The notes: generated from the sequence alone by a model not told the origin. 6,597 bases of DNA from Micavibrio sp. (GCA_027066695.1 JAMONE010000214.1:1-6597); one strand, 5' to 3'; numbered from the stretch's first letter, positions 1 to 5,884 are shown. Numbers and translations: made by a program.

Positions 1-275
1 GCAGGATTATAGGCAAAAAGAATATACATTGCGTAAGGCATATAAGGTGATATAAATGATGAAAAAATGAATACGACAATACTGGCTAACAGCAATGATC
101 CGCGCAACTCCTTCCAGAAATGTGACACGGAATAAACAACGCCATAGCTTAATATACCGATCATTACGGGGGCTATTGTCCCATTTTTATCGGCAATTAT
201 AAATGCAGAGGTGCCGATAATTGCGCATATTGCCATTATGTACCATTTTATAGCTTTAAAAAATGCTTCTGCCAT
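1..275 (-). CDS. Multi-pass membrane protein, N-terminal part (runs off the left edge)
   Basis: An open frame of 91 complete codons starts with ATG at 275 and continues past base 1 without a stop. It begins MAEAFFKAIKWYIMA. I see three hydrophobic segments, at about residues 12-28, 33-52 and 60-76, and probably the start of a fourth from residue 78 (MPYAMYILFAYNP). This indicates a polytopic inner-membrane protein. Charged residues are few and sit between the segments (ADKNG at 28-32, HFWKELRG at 53-60). A modest Shine-Dalgarno (AGGG, nine bases before ATG) and a promoter-like element at 309-337 support the start. I do not recognise the family, and no catalytic motif is visible in the part present. 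It is divergent from the coiled-coil gene at 538 and is not obviously linked to the flagellar genes. Confidence 0.7.
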   Translation of the reverse strand, partial: MAEAFFKAIKWYIMAICAIIGTSAFIIADKNGTIAPVMIGILSYGVVYSVSHFWKELRGSLLLASIVVFIFSSFISPYMPYAMYILFAYNP

Positions 276-308
276 ATTTAACTGCCCTATATTAATTTTG
301 TTGGTTTG

Positions 309-337
309 ACTATAGCGTTATGTTTTTGATTTGTCGA
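309..337 (-). promoter_or_regulatory. Putative sigma-70-type promoter of the leftmost membrane-protein gene
   Basis: Read on the minus strand, TCGACA (337-332) and TATAGT (314-309) are separated by exactly 17 bases. Each hexamer differs from the TTGACA/TATAAT consensus at one position. Transcription would begin near 302, giving a leader of about 27 bases before the ATG at 275, which fits the Shine-Dalgarno just ahead of it. This is pattern matching in an AT-rich gap, so a chance match is possible, but spacing, both hexamers and distance to the gene all agree. Confidence 0.5.
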
Positions 338-476
338 TATCTGCAATATGTTTAAAAATTTAGATAATTTCAAAACGATAATCCTAGACAAAAAGCCCTT
401 TTTCATATTAACATAAGAGTATGGATGTCGTTCGAGACATACGGATTAGACCAGCTAATTTAAAGCTTATAAACGG

Positions 477-482
477 TATAAT
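477..482 (+). promoter_or_regulatory. Possible -10 box for the coiled-coil protein gene
   Basis: A perfect TATAAT lies 55 bases before the ATG at 538. It would place the transcript start near 489 and give a leader of about 48 bases. No good -35 hexamer lies 16-18 bases upstream and there is no extended -10 TG, so the call is weak. If used, it would exclude the upstream in-frame ATG at 421 from the transcript, in agreement with the start chosen for that gene. Confidence 0.25.
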
Positions 483-519
483 CACTTATCACATTATTTT
501 AATTAATGGTATTTCACAC

Positions 520-528
520 AAGGAAAGG
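520..528 (+). promoter_or_regulatory. Ribosome binding site that sets the start at 538
   Basis: The purine run AAGGAAAGG ends nine bases before the ATG at 538. The alternative in-frame ATG at 421 has only AAGAG one base ahead of it, which is too close to serve. This favours the shorter protein, whose start sits directly before the predicted membrane helix. Confidence 0.65.
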
Positions 529-537
529 TTTAATGAT

Positions 538-1194
538 ATGTCTATTGAGGTAGAAACTGTAGTTGCTGTATCTGTTATGATGGCGGTTTTCTCTGCTGTC
601 GCGGCGGTAGGTACAAGCATTGTTTTGGGAGCAGGTTTTGAGCGCTTACGTTCAGGATTTGAAGTAATTCGTAAACAAACTGGATTTTTCAGTGATGCTA
701 TTTATAAGCTGGAAGAAAAAATGGAAATTGTCGATGATCAAGCGGGCAAGTTTTCCCATTCCATTGCTGTTATGGAGACTAAAGTTTCTGGTGTTGGCGA
801 GCAAGCTAATGCTTTTAATGACTCAATGCAAAGATTAGAGAAAAAGGTTGATATAGTTGACAAGCAAGCTGGATTCTTTGGTGATGCTATTCATCGCCTT
901 GAAAATAAGGTTGATAATGTGAGTGCGCATGAGGAAAAATTATCTGAAAAAGTAGACCAACATGCTAATGCAGAAGTTATCAGCGTCGGTAAGACAGAAG
1001 CTTTGGTTTCTCATGCTGAAGAGCTATTGCTTCAGATGGGTGAATTGGCTGAAAAAATGTCAGAAAATAACTCTGCGCCAATATTATCATATAGTGACGT
1101 TGATAAGGGACGGGACGTATCCGCGCATAGCTTTGCTCATTACACCCATATGCCCGCAGTTGATGCACCGCAGGGCGGTATGGGGTATAACTAA
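538..1194 (+). CDS. Membrane-anchored coiled-coil protein with four 21-residue repeats, function unknown
   Basis: The product is 218 residues. The acidic N-terminus (MSIEVE) is followed by a hydrophobic helix at about 8-33 and then a basic stretch (FERLRSGFEVIRK), suggesting N-terminus outside and C-terminus in the cytoplasm. Residues 47-67, 68-88, 89-109 and 110-130 are four consecutive repeats of exactly 21 residues. The pattern is QxxxF-x3-I-x2-L/M-E-x2-V/M-x2-V, with the core repeating at a and d positions (51, 55, 58, 62, 65, 69, then every 21). The heptad register extends back to F34. This predicts a long coiled coil anchored at the membrane. The tail (about 165-218) has a further short helix and a Gly/Pro/His-containing, probably disordered end. 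The ATG at 538 is chosen over 421 because of its ribosome binding site. A terminator follows at 1222. I do not recognise the family; a scaffold or structural role is only inference. Confidence 0.75.
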   Translation: MSIEVETVVAVSVMMAVFSAVAAVGTSIVLGAGFERLRSGFEVIRKQTGFFSDAIYKLEEKMEIVDDQAGKFSHSIAVMETKVSGVGEQANAFNDSMQRLEKKVDIVDKQAGFFGDAIHRLENKVDNVSAHEEKLSEKVDQHANAEVISVGKTEALVSHAEELLLQMGELAEKMSENNSAPILSYSDVDKGRDVSAHSFAHYTHMPAVDAPQGGMGYN

Positions 1195-1221
1195 GCTGTT
1201 ATATATTATTAGCGGGAGGAT

Positions 1222-1251
1222 GAAGGCTAGATTTTGCTAGCCTTCTTTTTT
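1222..1251 (+). terminator. Rho-independent terminator after the coiled-coil protein gene
   Basis: GAAGGCTAG (1222-1230) and CTAGCCTTC (1237-1245) form a perfect nine-base-pair stem around the six-base loop ATTTTG, followed at once by six T residues (1246-1251). It lies 27 bases after the stop codon at 1194. It separates this gene from the next plus-strand gene, which therefore probably has its own promoter. A TATAAT lies just beyond at 1263-1268 and another at 1322-1327, both without a convincing -35 hexamer. Confidence 0.9.
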
Positions 1252-1335
1252 GTGGATTTAGGTATAATTAGTGGAAAGAATGTGTAAACATAGATATAAG
1301 ATAGAGTATATTTATGTTTGTTATAATTTTATGTT

Positions 1336-1340
1336 GAGGA
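1336..1340 (+). promoter_or_regulatory. Ribosome binding site supporting a TTG start at 1348
   Basis: GAGGA lies seven bases before the TTG at 1348. No in-frame ATG exists near the beginning of the frame: the first methionine codon comes around residue 104, well inside the conserved-looking body. The TTG start keeps the complete N-terminal membrane helix. Confidence 0.65.
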
Positions 1341-1347
1341 ATTTCTT

Positions 1348-2073
1348 TTGTCGATATCTTTTGTTGTTTGGCTTTCAATATCAGTTTTTCTTTTAGGGTT
1401 TTGGTTTTGGACTATATATATCCTTATCAGGCAAAGAAGAGCGTGGAAATTCTATGCGGAAAAGAAAAAGCTTCGTTATGATTCTAACGGATTTTATGAA
1501 GGCATATCCTTGAATGGGGCTGTTGACGGGTATAAAATAGCTATTTTCACCAGTGAGCATTCAGAGCTTGATGCACGCTCGCAACGGCGTTTAAGTGCAA
1601 TTGAGATTAATCTCCACTCATCTTTAGATACGTATGGCGGCATCGCCAGTGGTGGTATGGTTAAATTTGTTGAAACGCTGGACATGAATAAGGAATTCAA
1701 GCCAACACTAAAAGGGTGGGATGATTCATATATAGTTCGAACAAGCAATATTGATTATATGCGTAAATATTTAAGTGATGATCGGGTGCAAAAGCTTATT
1801 GAATTAATGAAAGAGGATAAGCTCTGGGTTGTTCTTATATTTGCCGATGGTCAGGGCTTACTGCGTATTGATACTCCTTTGGCGATTGATACTCCAAAGA
1901 AAATGGATGAACTGGTTAAGAAAATGATAGCGGTGGCGCGCATCCTTGAATTAAAGAATGGTGAGTCTAGTGATTTAAAGCGTCAAATAACTGGATCTAA
2001 TGAAAAGCAAAAGACATTGAATGTTGATGATGATTTCTTGGATGATGATATCGGACTTGAACTTGAAGATTAA
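1348..2073 (+). CDS. Single-pass membrane protein with cytoplasmic domain and acidic tail, function unknown
   Basis: The product is 241 residues, read from a TTG codon preceded by GAGGA. Residues 4-27 form a strongly hydrophobic, tryptophan- and phenylalanine-rich helix. A basic segment follows (RQRRAWKFYAEKKK, 29-42), so the remainder should be cytoplasmic. Residues about 48-205 look like one folded alpha/beta domain: GFYEGISLNGAVDGYKI at 48-64, IFTSEHSELDARSQRRLSAI at 66-85, and a second part with WVVLIFADGQGLLRIDTP at 160-177 followed by a helix up to about 203. The C-terminus (226-241) is very acidic (VDDDFLDDDIGLELED). I do not recognise a family or catalytic motif. It follows the terminator at 1222-1251 and converges on cheZ with 59 bases between the stops; I see no convincing hairpin terminator there. 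A link to motility rests on proximity alone. Confidence 0.7.
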   Translation: MSISFVVWLSISVFLLGFWFWTIYILIRQRRAWKFYAEKKKLRYDSNGFYEGISLNGAVDGYKIAIFTSEHSELDARSQRRLSAIEINLHSSLDTYGGIASGGMVKFVETLDMNKEFKPTLKGWDDSYIVRTSNIDYMRKYLSDDRVQKLIELMKEDKLWVVLIFADGQGLLRIDTPLAIDTPKKMDELVKKMIAVARILELKNGESSDLKRQITGSNEKQKTLNVDDDFLDDDIGLELED

Positions 2074-2132
2074 ATTCTAATTGCTACTTACACAATCTAT
2101 CTAACAGATCCAAGGTTTCTATAAATTAACAT

Positions 2133-2747
2133 TTATTCTTCGGCCACACCATCAAGCTCCGCCATCAATTTATCAATATCATCTTGAGATATTGCCTGAT
2201 CCGCAAGCTGCGGGCCATTTAACAGCTTTTCATCATCACTACGGATATCTTCCTCCTCTGGCAGACCCGACACTTTAACGCCAAGAACAGATACAAGCTT
2301 ATCAATTTTTTCTTCGATATCATGAAATGTTTTAACAACCTTAGAGACGCGCTGTCCTGTAACATCTTGAAACGAACAAGCTTCGAAAATTTTCATTACT
2401 TCTGCGGATATAGTATCACCATCATCACCGCCCACCGCGCCAGCTTTTTCCAAGATAACATCACAGCAATCCATAATAGTCCCCGTAGCTTCAGACGTTG
2501 CCTCAACAATAGCGTCAAGCTCATCAGTTGCACCTGGTATATGCTTACCAGTGATATCAGAAGGCCTTGCCAAACCCATATCACGGCGGGTTTCCTCAAT
2601 CACAATAAGTAAATCACGAAGTTCTGTTAAAATGCCAGATAATGACACCTGCTCATTCTTTCCAACCTTATCAATAACAGAGGAAATAATACTAACTATT
2701 CTCTCTTTTTTGTTATCCGAGGTCTCATTAAGTGATGCTTCTGACAT
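2133..2747 (-). CDS. cheZ: CheZ-like CheY-P phosphatase
   Basis: The product is 204 residues, close to the 214 of E. coli CheZ. CheZ speeds removal of phosphate from CheY-P, ending the motor signal. The diagnostic segment is SFQDVTGQRVSKVV at 125-138, matching the E. coli FQDLTGQ block. D128 and Q132 correspond to D143 and Q147, the latter being the glutamine inserted into the CheY active site. Predicted long helices on both sides (about 13-57 and 73-102, then 113-156) fit the four-helix-bundle hairpin dimer of the family. A flexible acidic linker (162-184) leads to a C-terminal peptide AISQDDIDKLMAEL (185-198), the expected CheY-docking helix, which closely resembles the FliM docking peptide. 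The gene starts 42 bases after cheY on the same strand, with AGGG eight bases before ATG, so the two are probably cotranscribed. Confidence 0.88.
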   Translation of the reverse strand: MSEASLNETSDNKKERIVSIISSVIDKVGKNEQVSLSGILTELRDLLIVIEETRRDMGLARPSDITGKHIPGATDELDAIVEATSEATGTIMDCCDVILEKAGAVGGDDGDTISAEVMKIFEACSFQDVTGQRVSKVVKTFHDIEEKIDKLVSVLGVKVSGLPEEEDIRSDDEKLLNGPQLADQAISQDDIDKLMAELDGVAEE

Positions 2748-2789
2748 ATATTTTACCCTATAATTATTACAAATAAATATTAAACAATA

Positions 2790-3179
2790 TTAGAATTCAC
2801 CCAAAACAGCACTAATCTTAGTCTTAAGTGTTTCCGCATTAAACGGCTTCACAATATAATTATTAACACCAGCTTGCTTTGCAGCAATAACATTTTCAGT
2901 TTTGCTCTCAGCCGTAATCATAATAAATGGCACAGTTTTAAAAGCCTGATCAGATGTTCTTACCTTTTTCAAAAATTCAAACCCTGTCATAGGTTCCATA
3001 TTCCAATCTGATATAACAAGTCCATAGCTCTTTGATTTAACTTTTTCCAAAGCCATAGTACCATCGGTGGCTTCGTCAATATTATTAAACCCAAGCTGTT
3101 TCAAAAGATTTTTAATAATCCGTAGCATTGTCGTATAATCATCCACGATCAATACATTCATATTCATATCTACAGCCAA
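2790..3179 (-). CDS. cheY: Chemotaxis response regulator CheY
   Basis: This is a single receiver domain of 129 residues, the same length as E. coli CheY, with no output domain. All key residues are visible: acidic pair D13-D14 (LIVDDY), phospho-acceptor D58 in VISDWNMEPMTG, T89 in FIMITAES, Y108 and K111 in NYIVKPF. The DWNM and KPF blocks and the Y108 switch residue mark it as motor-binding CheY rather than a transcriptional regulator. Phosphorylated by CheA, which is not in this window, it would bind the FliM docking peptide; CheZ, encoded next, would reset it. The start is TTG at 3179: AAGGAG lies six bases before it, whereas the next in-frame ATG (3167) is 18 bases away. The 183-bp AT-rich gap between motE and cheY shows no convincing terminator or promoter, so whether cheY-cheZ belongs to the fliM transcript is open. 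Confidence 0.95.
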   Translation of the reverse strand: MAVDMNMNVLIVDDYTTMLRIIKNLLKQLGFNNIDEATDGTMALEKVKSKSYGLVISDWNMEPMTGFEFLKKVRTSDQAFKTVPFIMITAESKTENVIAAKQAGVNNYIVKPFNAETLKTKISAVLGEF

Positions 3180-3185
3180 TTTTAT

Positions 3186-3191
3186 CTCCTT
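3186..3191 (-). promoter_or_regulatory. Strong ribosome binding site deciding the TTG start of cheY
   Basis: AAGGAG on the minus strand lies six bases upstream of the TTG at 3179-3177. The following in-frame ATG codons, at residues 5 and 7, are 18 and 24 bases from it, which is too far. The TTG start also gives the usual CheY length. Confidence 0.75.
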
Positions 3192-3362
3192 ATTTTAAAA
3201 GACATTATCAAAAACAAAAACTTTACACAGTAATAAACTTAAAAAAGTATGCACTTAAAAAGTTAACACATCGTAAGCAACATGCAAAAACATAAAAACT
3301 CACGACTTCATAATATACAACATCAATCTAAAGTGAAGAGAAAATATAATATTTAAGGTAAA

Positions 3363-4031
3363 TCATCTCAATGTAGGCAGGGTTTTTTGCTCGGCGAGCA
3401 TAATAGTAACTGTGCGCACACGCTCTGGATTCATCGCGGCCAAAACAGGTGATACCTTACGTTCAGACATTTTTGATATAACAGAGAGCAGCACATCAAT
3501 GTCAAGCGTGTCAAAAATCCGCGCAGCGTCTTTAGGCTTCATACCTTCGTAAATTTTAACGAGGCTGTTTATACGCTTATTTTCTTCATCTGATTGACGA
3601 TTAAGCAAATCTTCTATTTCATTTTTTAACTTGCTAAGCTCTTGATATTTCCGCGTTAACTCTTGCTCTGCTGCCTTTAACAACGCATCACGAGCATCAG
3701 CGTCTCTTTCCCGCTTATCCAGCGCATCACGTCTTTTTGATAAATCCTTAAATAGCTCAAACTTTATACCAGTGGCATTTGTATCCGCATCACTTGCATC
3801 GCGCCATTTAGGTGATTTAGCTTCCTTACCATCAACAACATGCACATCCTTAGCTTTATCAGTTTTTTTCTCATGCTTTTTGTCACTAGTATCAGCGTCA
3901 TCTTTCGGTTTTTCCTTTGCCTCCGCAAATGCTGTAGCAGAAATATTGGATACACCTGTAACCACCTCTGTCAAACGCACAGAAAAAGCAATTAAAGCAA
4001 CCATAATCAATAAAGGTAAAAGCTTGCTCAT
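3363..4031 (-). CDS. motE: MotE-like periplasmic protein (MgtE N-domain-like), probable stator chaperone
   Basis: The product is 222 residues. A hydrophobic N-terminal segment (about 4-18) acts as a signal peptide or anchor; an AFA site at 34-36 could be cleaved, though it lies rather far from the hydrophobic core. Residues 38-80 are a Lys/Asp-rich low-complexity linker. A heptad-like coiled coil follows at about 95-160. The C-terminal domain (about 160-215) has IYEGMKPKDAARIFDTLD, VISKMSERKVSPVLAAMNPE and MLAEQ, the pattern of the MgtE intracellular N domain family found in MotE proteins. In Sinorhizobium, MotE is a periplasmic chaperone for MotC; that job is inferred here from similarity and position. 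The gene starts on the base after the stop of the preceding gene, with AAGGGGG ahead of ATG, showing translational linkage to the fliM group. No motC is in view, so the exact partner is uncertain. Confidence 0.8.
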   Translation of the reverse strand: MSKLLPLLIMVALIAFSVRLTEVVTGVSNISATAFAEAKEKPKDDADTSDKKHEKKTDKAKDVHVVDGKEAKSPKWRDASDADTNATGIKFELFKDLSKRRDALDKRERDADARDALLKAAEQELTRKYQELSKLKNEIEDLLNRQSDEENKRINSLVKIYEGMKPKDAARIFDTLDIDVLLSVISKMSERKVSPVLAAMNPERVRTVTIMLAEQKTLPTLR

Positions 4032-4688
4032 TTAGCGAGCCCCCTTAGGATTGCCGCGTTTAGCACTGCGTAGGGCGGCAAAAAGCTCCTGCTCTGCCTG
4101 ACTTTGCAAGTTATCTGGCATGCTATCATCCTCGCCATCCCAGGCGTCGTTGCTAACAGATGCATCCAAATGATTCTCCAAACCTTCGATATTATCAAAT
4201 TCACGATCTTGTATCATAAAAGTAGGTAGCTCTGAGCCCTCTTCATTATCAACTTTTTTAAGCGTAGATTTGTAATCTTTTTTCCTGCCGCGAACGGGTG
4301 AGTGTATCTTTTCTTCATTACGCGCAGACATAATAGGATTAGAGCGTTGAGCTACTTCCCTATTACGCTCGGCAAGTTTTTCAAGCCTTTTGGCCATATT
4401 TTCGCCTGCCTCATTAATAATTAGAAGCTCTTCAGACATTAGTTTTGATTGCTTTATCAATTTATCAAGCTCGGCGGCTTCTTTGCCACTCACCTGTTTT
4501 AAAGTGTTAACTGACCTCTCGGCCTGATCAATGCTGGATAAAAGACTGGTTATTAAGCCATCAAACTCTCGGCGATGAGCCTTAAAATCACTCAACCCCT
4601 TTGAAAGGCGCATAACATAAAATATAGTTGTTAGGAGAAACACCAAAACAATAACATCTAAAATTAGACCTGTTAATTCACCGATCAT
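4032..4688 (-). CDS. DUF6468-type flagellar-cluster membrane coiled-coil protein
   Basis: The product is 218 residues. A single hydrophobic helix lies at about 7-26 (GLILDVIVLVFLLTTIFYVM), followed by RLSKGLSDFKAHRREFDGLI and a long amphipathic helical region to about 115 (SSIDQAERSVNTLKQ, ELDKLIKQSKLMSEELLIINEAGENMAKRLEKL). This layout matches, from memory, the DUF6468 proteins encoded beside fliM in many alphaproteobacteria. Residues 116-195 are charged and probably disordered. The end (about 196-212, SQAEQELFAALRSAKRG) looks like a short conserved helix. Its ATG overlaps the fliM stop as ATGA (4685-4688), with GAGGG six bases upstream, and motE follows with no gap, so the three are translated as a unit. 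The role is unknown; location suggests flagellar motor assembly or placement, which is inference only. Confidence 0.75.
   Translation of the reverse strand: MIGELTGLILDVIVLVFLLTTIFYVMRLSKGLSDFKAHRREFDGLITSLLSSIDQAERSVNTLKQVSGKEAAELDKLIKQSKLMSEELLIINEAGENMAKRLEKLAERNREVAQRSNPIMSARNEEKIHSPVRGRKKDYKSTLKKVDNEEGSELPTFMIQDREFDNIEGLENHLDASVSNDAWDGEDDSMPDNLQSQAEQELFAALRSAKRGNPKGAR
4685..4688 (-). other. ATGA stop/start overlap between fliM and the DUF6468-type gene
   Basis: On the minus strand the fliM stop TGA and the next gene's ATG share bases as ATGA. This arrangement normally means the downstream gene is translated by coupled reinitiation. The downstream pair, DUF6468-type and motE, abuts as TAAATG with no gap, so the block fliM, DUF6468-type and motE should be expressed in fixed proportion. 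Confidence 0.85.
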
Positions 4689-5827
4689 AAATCGCCCTCT
4701 TCTTGAGGTTCTATATAATCTTCAATGCGTACGGCAATATGTTCCTGTTTTTGCCCCACAGGCCCTTTAAACATAGGAAAATGACCGCAGCGCAGTTCAA
4801 TATCTTCGTTAACATATCTATTTAACATTAATTGATCGCCAACTTTCCAGTTCAGCATTTCACCAAGAGGAACAGCCATTTCACCAAGAACAGCTTGCAA
4901 CTGTACATCTGTCTTATGAAGCTCTTCGGTAAGATGGGTTTCCCAAATAGAGTCACGACCAAATTTTTCACCCATAAACATCTGTAAGAGCAGCTCACGG
5001 ATAGGCTCTAACGTAGCGTAAGGAATTAGAATTTCTACCCGTCCGCCCCGCTCACCCATATCAACGCGCAGCCGCGTAAGTACGCAGGCATTACCGCTTT
5101 GAGTGATTGTGGCAAAACGAGGATTAGTCTCAACGCGATCAAGGTTAAAGCTAACTGGAGAGAGCGGATCAAACGCCGATGATAAATCTGTTAGCGCAAC
5201 ATGCACCATTTTCTCAACCAATTTACTTTCAATTGTTGTATATGGCCTGCCCTCAACACGTATAGAGGATTCCCCCTTACGACCTCCTAGCAGCACATCA
5301 ACAATAGAATAAATCAGCGCACTATCTGTAACCATAAGGCCGTTATTATCCCATTCCTCCGCCTTAAACACCGAAAGCATGGCAGGAAGCGGGATAGAGT
5401 TAATATAATCACCAAAGCGTACAGTTGAAACCTGATCCAAACTAACTTCAACACTATCACTAGTTAGGTTACGCAAAGATGTAGACATTAGACGCACCAA
5501 GCGATCAAACACAATATCAAGCATCGGAAGACGCTCATAATTGACCATGGCAGAGTTAATCAGCGCCATGACTCCAGAAGTTTCACCGCTATCACCACCA
5601 TCATCATCAAAACCGAGAAGACTATCAATTTCCTCCTGATTTAGAATGCGGGTGTTGCCCTCTTCGTCTAGCCCTTCTTCGCCCTCACTAACAGCTTCAG
5701 CAGAATCTGCATCACCATCACCATCGCCTTCACCGCCCTCATCATCAGCCATAGAAGCCCATTCATCCATCATGGCCTGCTCTTCGTCGCTCATTTGCGA
5801 TTTTTCATCTGTCTCTGTATCGCTCAT
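4685..5827 (-). CDS. fliM: Flagellar motor switch protein FliM
   Basis: The product is 380 residues, longer than the 334 of E. coli FliM. FliM forms the middle of the cytoplasmic C-ring, joins FliG to FliN and receives CheY-P to change motor behaviour. The CheY-docking peptide is ILNQEEIDSLLGF at 61-73, matching the usual N-terminal LSQxEIDxLL. Here it is preceded by about 60 extra, strongly acidic residues with a low-complexity GEGDGDGDAD tract at 32-41. The middle CheC-like domain runs from about 85 to 280, including YERLPMLDIVFDRLVR (97-112), the GGRKG loop at 181-185 in place of the FliG-contacting GGxG motif, and RFATITQSGNACVL (237-250). The FliN-like SpoA domain is about 300-375 (VPLGEMLNWKVGDQLMLNR). 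The start at 5827 has only a weak ribosome binding site (AAGG, 14 bases away). A sigma-54 promoter lies upstream at 5885-5900. Confidence 0.96.
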   Translation of the reverse strand: MSDTETDEKSQMSDEEQAMMDEWASMADDEGGEGDGDGDADSAEAVSEGEEGLDEEGNTRILNQEEIDSLLGFDDDGGDSGETSGVMALINSAMVNYERLPMLDIVFDRLVRLMSTSLRNLTSDSVEVSLDQVSTVRFGDYINSIPLPAMLSVFKAEEWDNNGLMVTDSALIYSIVDVLLGGRKGESSIRVEGRPYTTIESKLVEKMVHVALTDLSSAFDPLSPVSFNLDRVETNPRFATITQSGNACVLTRLRVDMGERGGRVEILIPYATLEPIRELLLQMFMGEKFGRDSIWETHLTEELHKTDVQLQAVLGEMAVPLGEMLNWKVGDQLMLNRYVNEDIELRCGHFPMFKGPVGQKQEHIAVRIEDYIEPQEEGDL

Positions 5828-5884
5828 GTCAATATTCTTAACCTTAATAATTTACATTTTCACCTGCACTTAATATTTATACAA

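Noticed and set aside
302..317. Possible second sigma-54 element, TTGG-N10-GC on the plus strand
   Set aside because: GG and GC have the right spacing, but the flanking bases (TTTG, TAGC) match the TGGCACG and TTGC blocks poorly. The same bases fit the minus-strand -10 box better.
390..403. AAAAAG-CC-CTTTTT inverted repeat
   Set aside because: The two-base centre is too short for a loop and the stem is almost all A-T, so it would not make a stable terminator or operator hairpin. It looks like an AT-rich chance palindrome.
421..537. In-frame extension of the coiled-coil gene to an upstream ATG at 421
   Set aside because: There is no usable ribosome binding site at 421, while AAGGAAAGG precedes the ATG at 538. 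The extra 39 residues have no features, and a possible -10 box lies inside them.
962..1240. Plus-strand frame overlapping the 3' end of the coiled-coil gene and running into the terminator stem
   Set aside because: It is a shifted-frame shadow of the repeat gene, ends inside the terminator stem region and has no family-like features.
1867..1895. Direct repeat ATTGATACTCC twice, 18 bases apart
   Set aside because: It encodes IDTP twice within a coding region. It is short and without further copies, so most likely a small local duplication or chance rather than an element.
2074..2132. Search for a bidirectional terminator between the convergent genes
   Set aside because: No stem of useful length with a T-run is visible in either direction, so none is annotated.
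3180..3362. Search for a promoter or terminator in the motE-cheY gap
   Set aside because: The region is very AT-rich with several partial TATAAT-like hexamers (for example GATAAT), but none has a credible -35 at 16-18 bases. No -24/-12 pair or stable hairpin was found.
3772..4035. Plus-strand frame of 87 codons opposite motE
   Set aside because: It lies entirely antisense to a gene with clear family motifs and tight operon spacing. Its composition (Ser/Leu/Ala-rich) reflects the complementary Lys/Asp-rich linker.
5646..5873. Plus-strand open frame encoding a Ser/Pro-rich peptide
   Set aside because: It is the antisense image of the acidic low-complexity N-terminus of fliM: GAT/GAA-type codons read backwards as Ser and Pro. 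It has no independent support.
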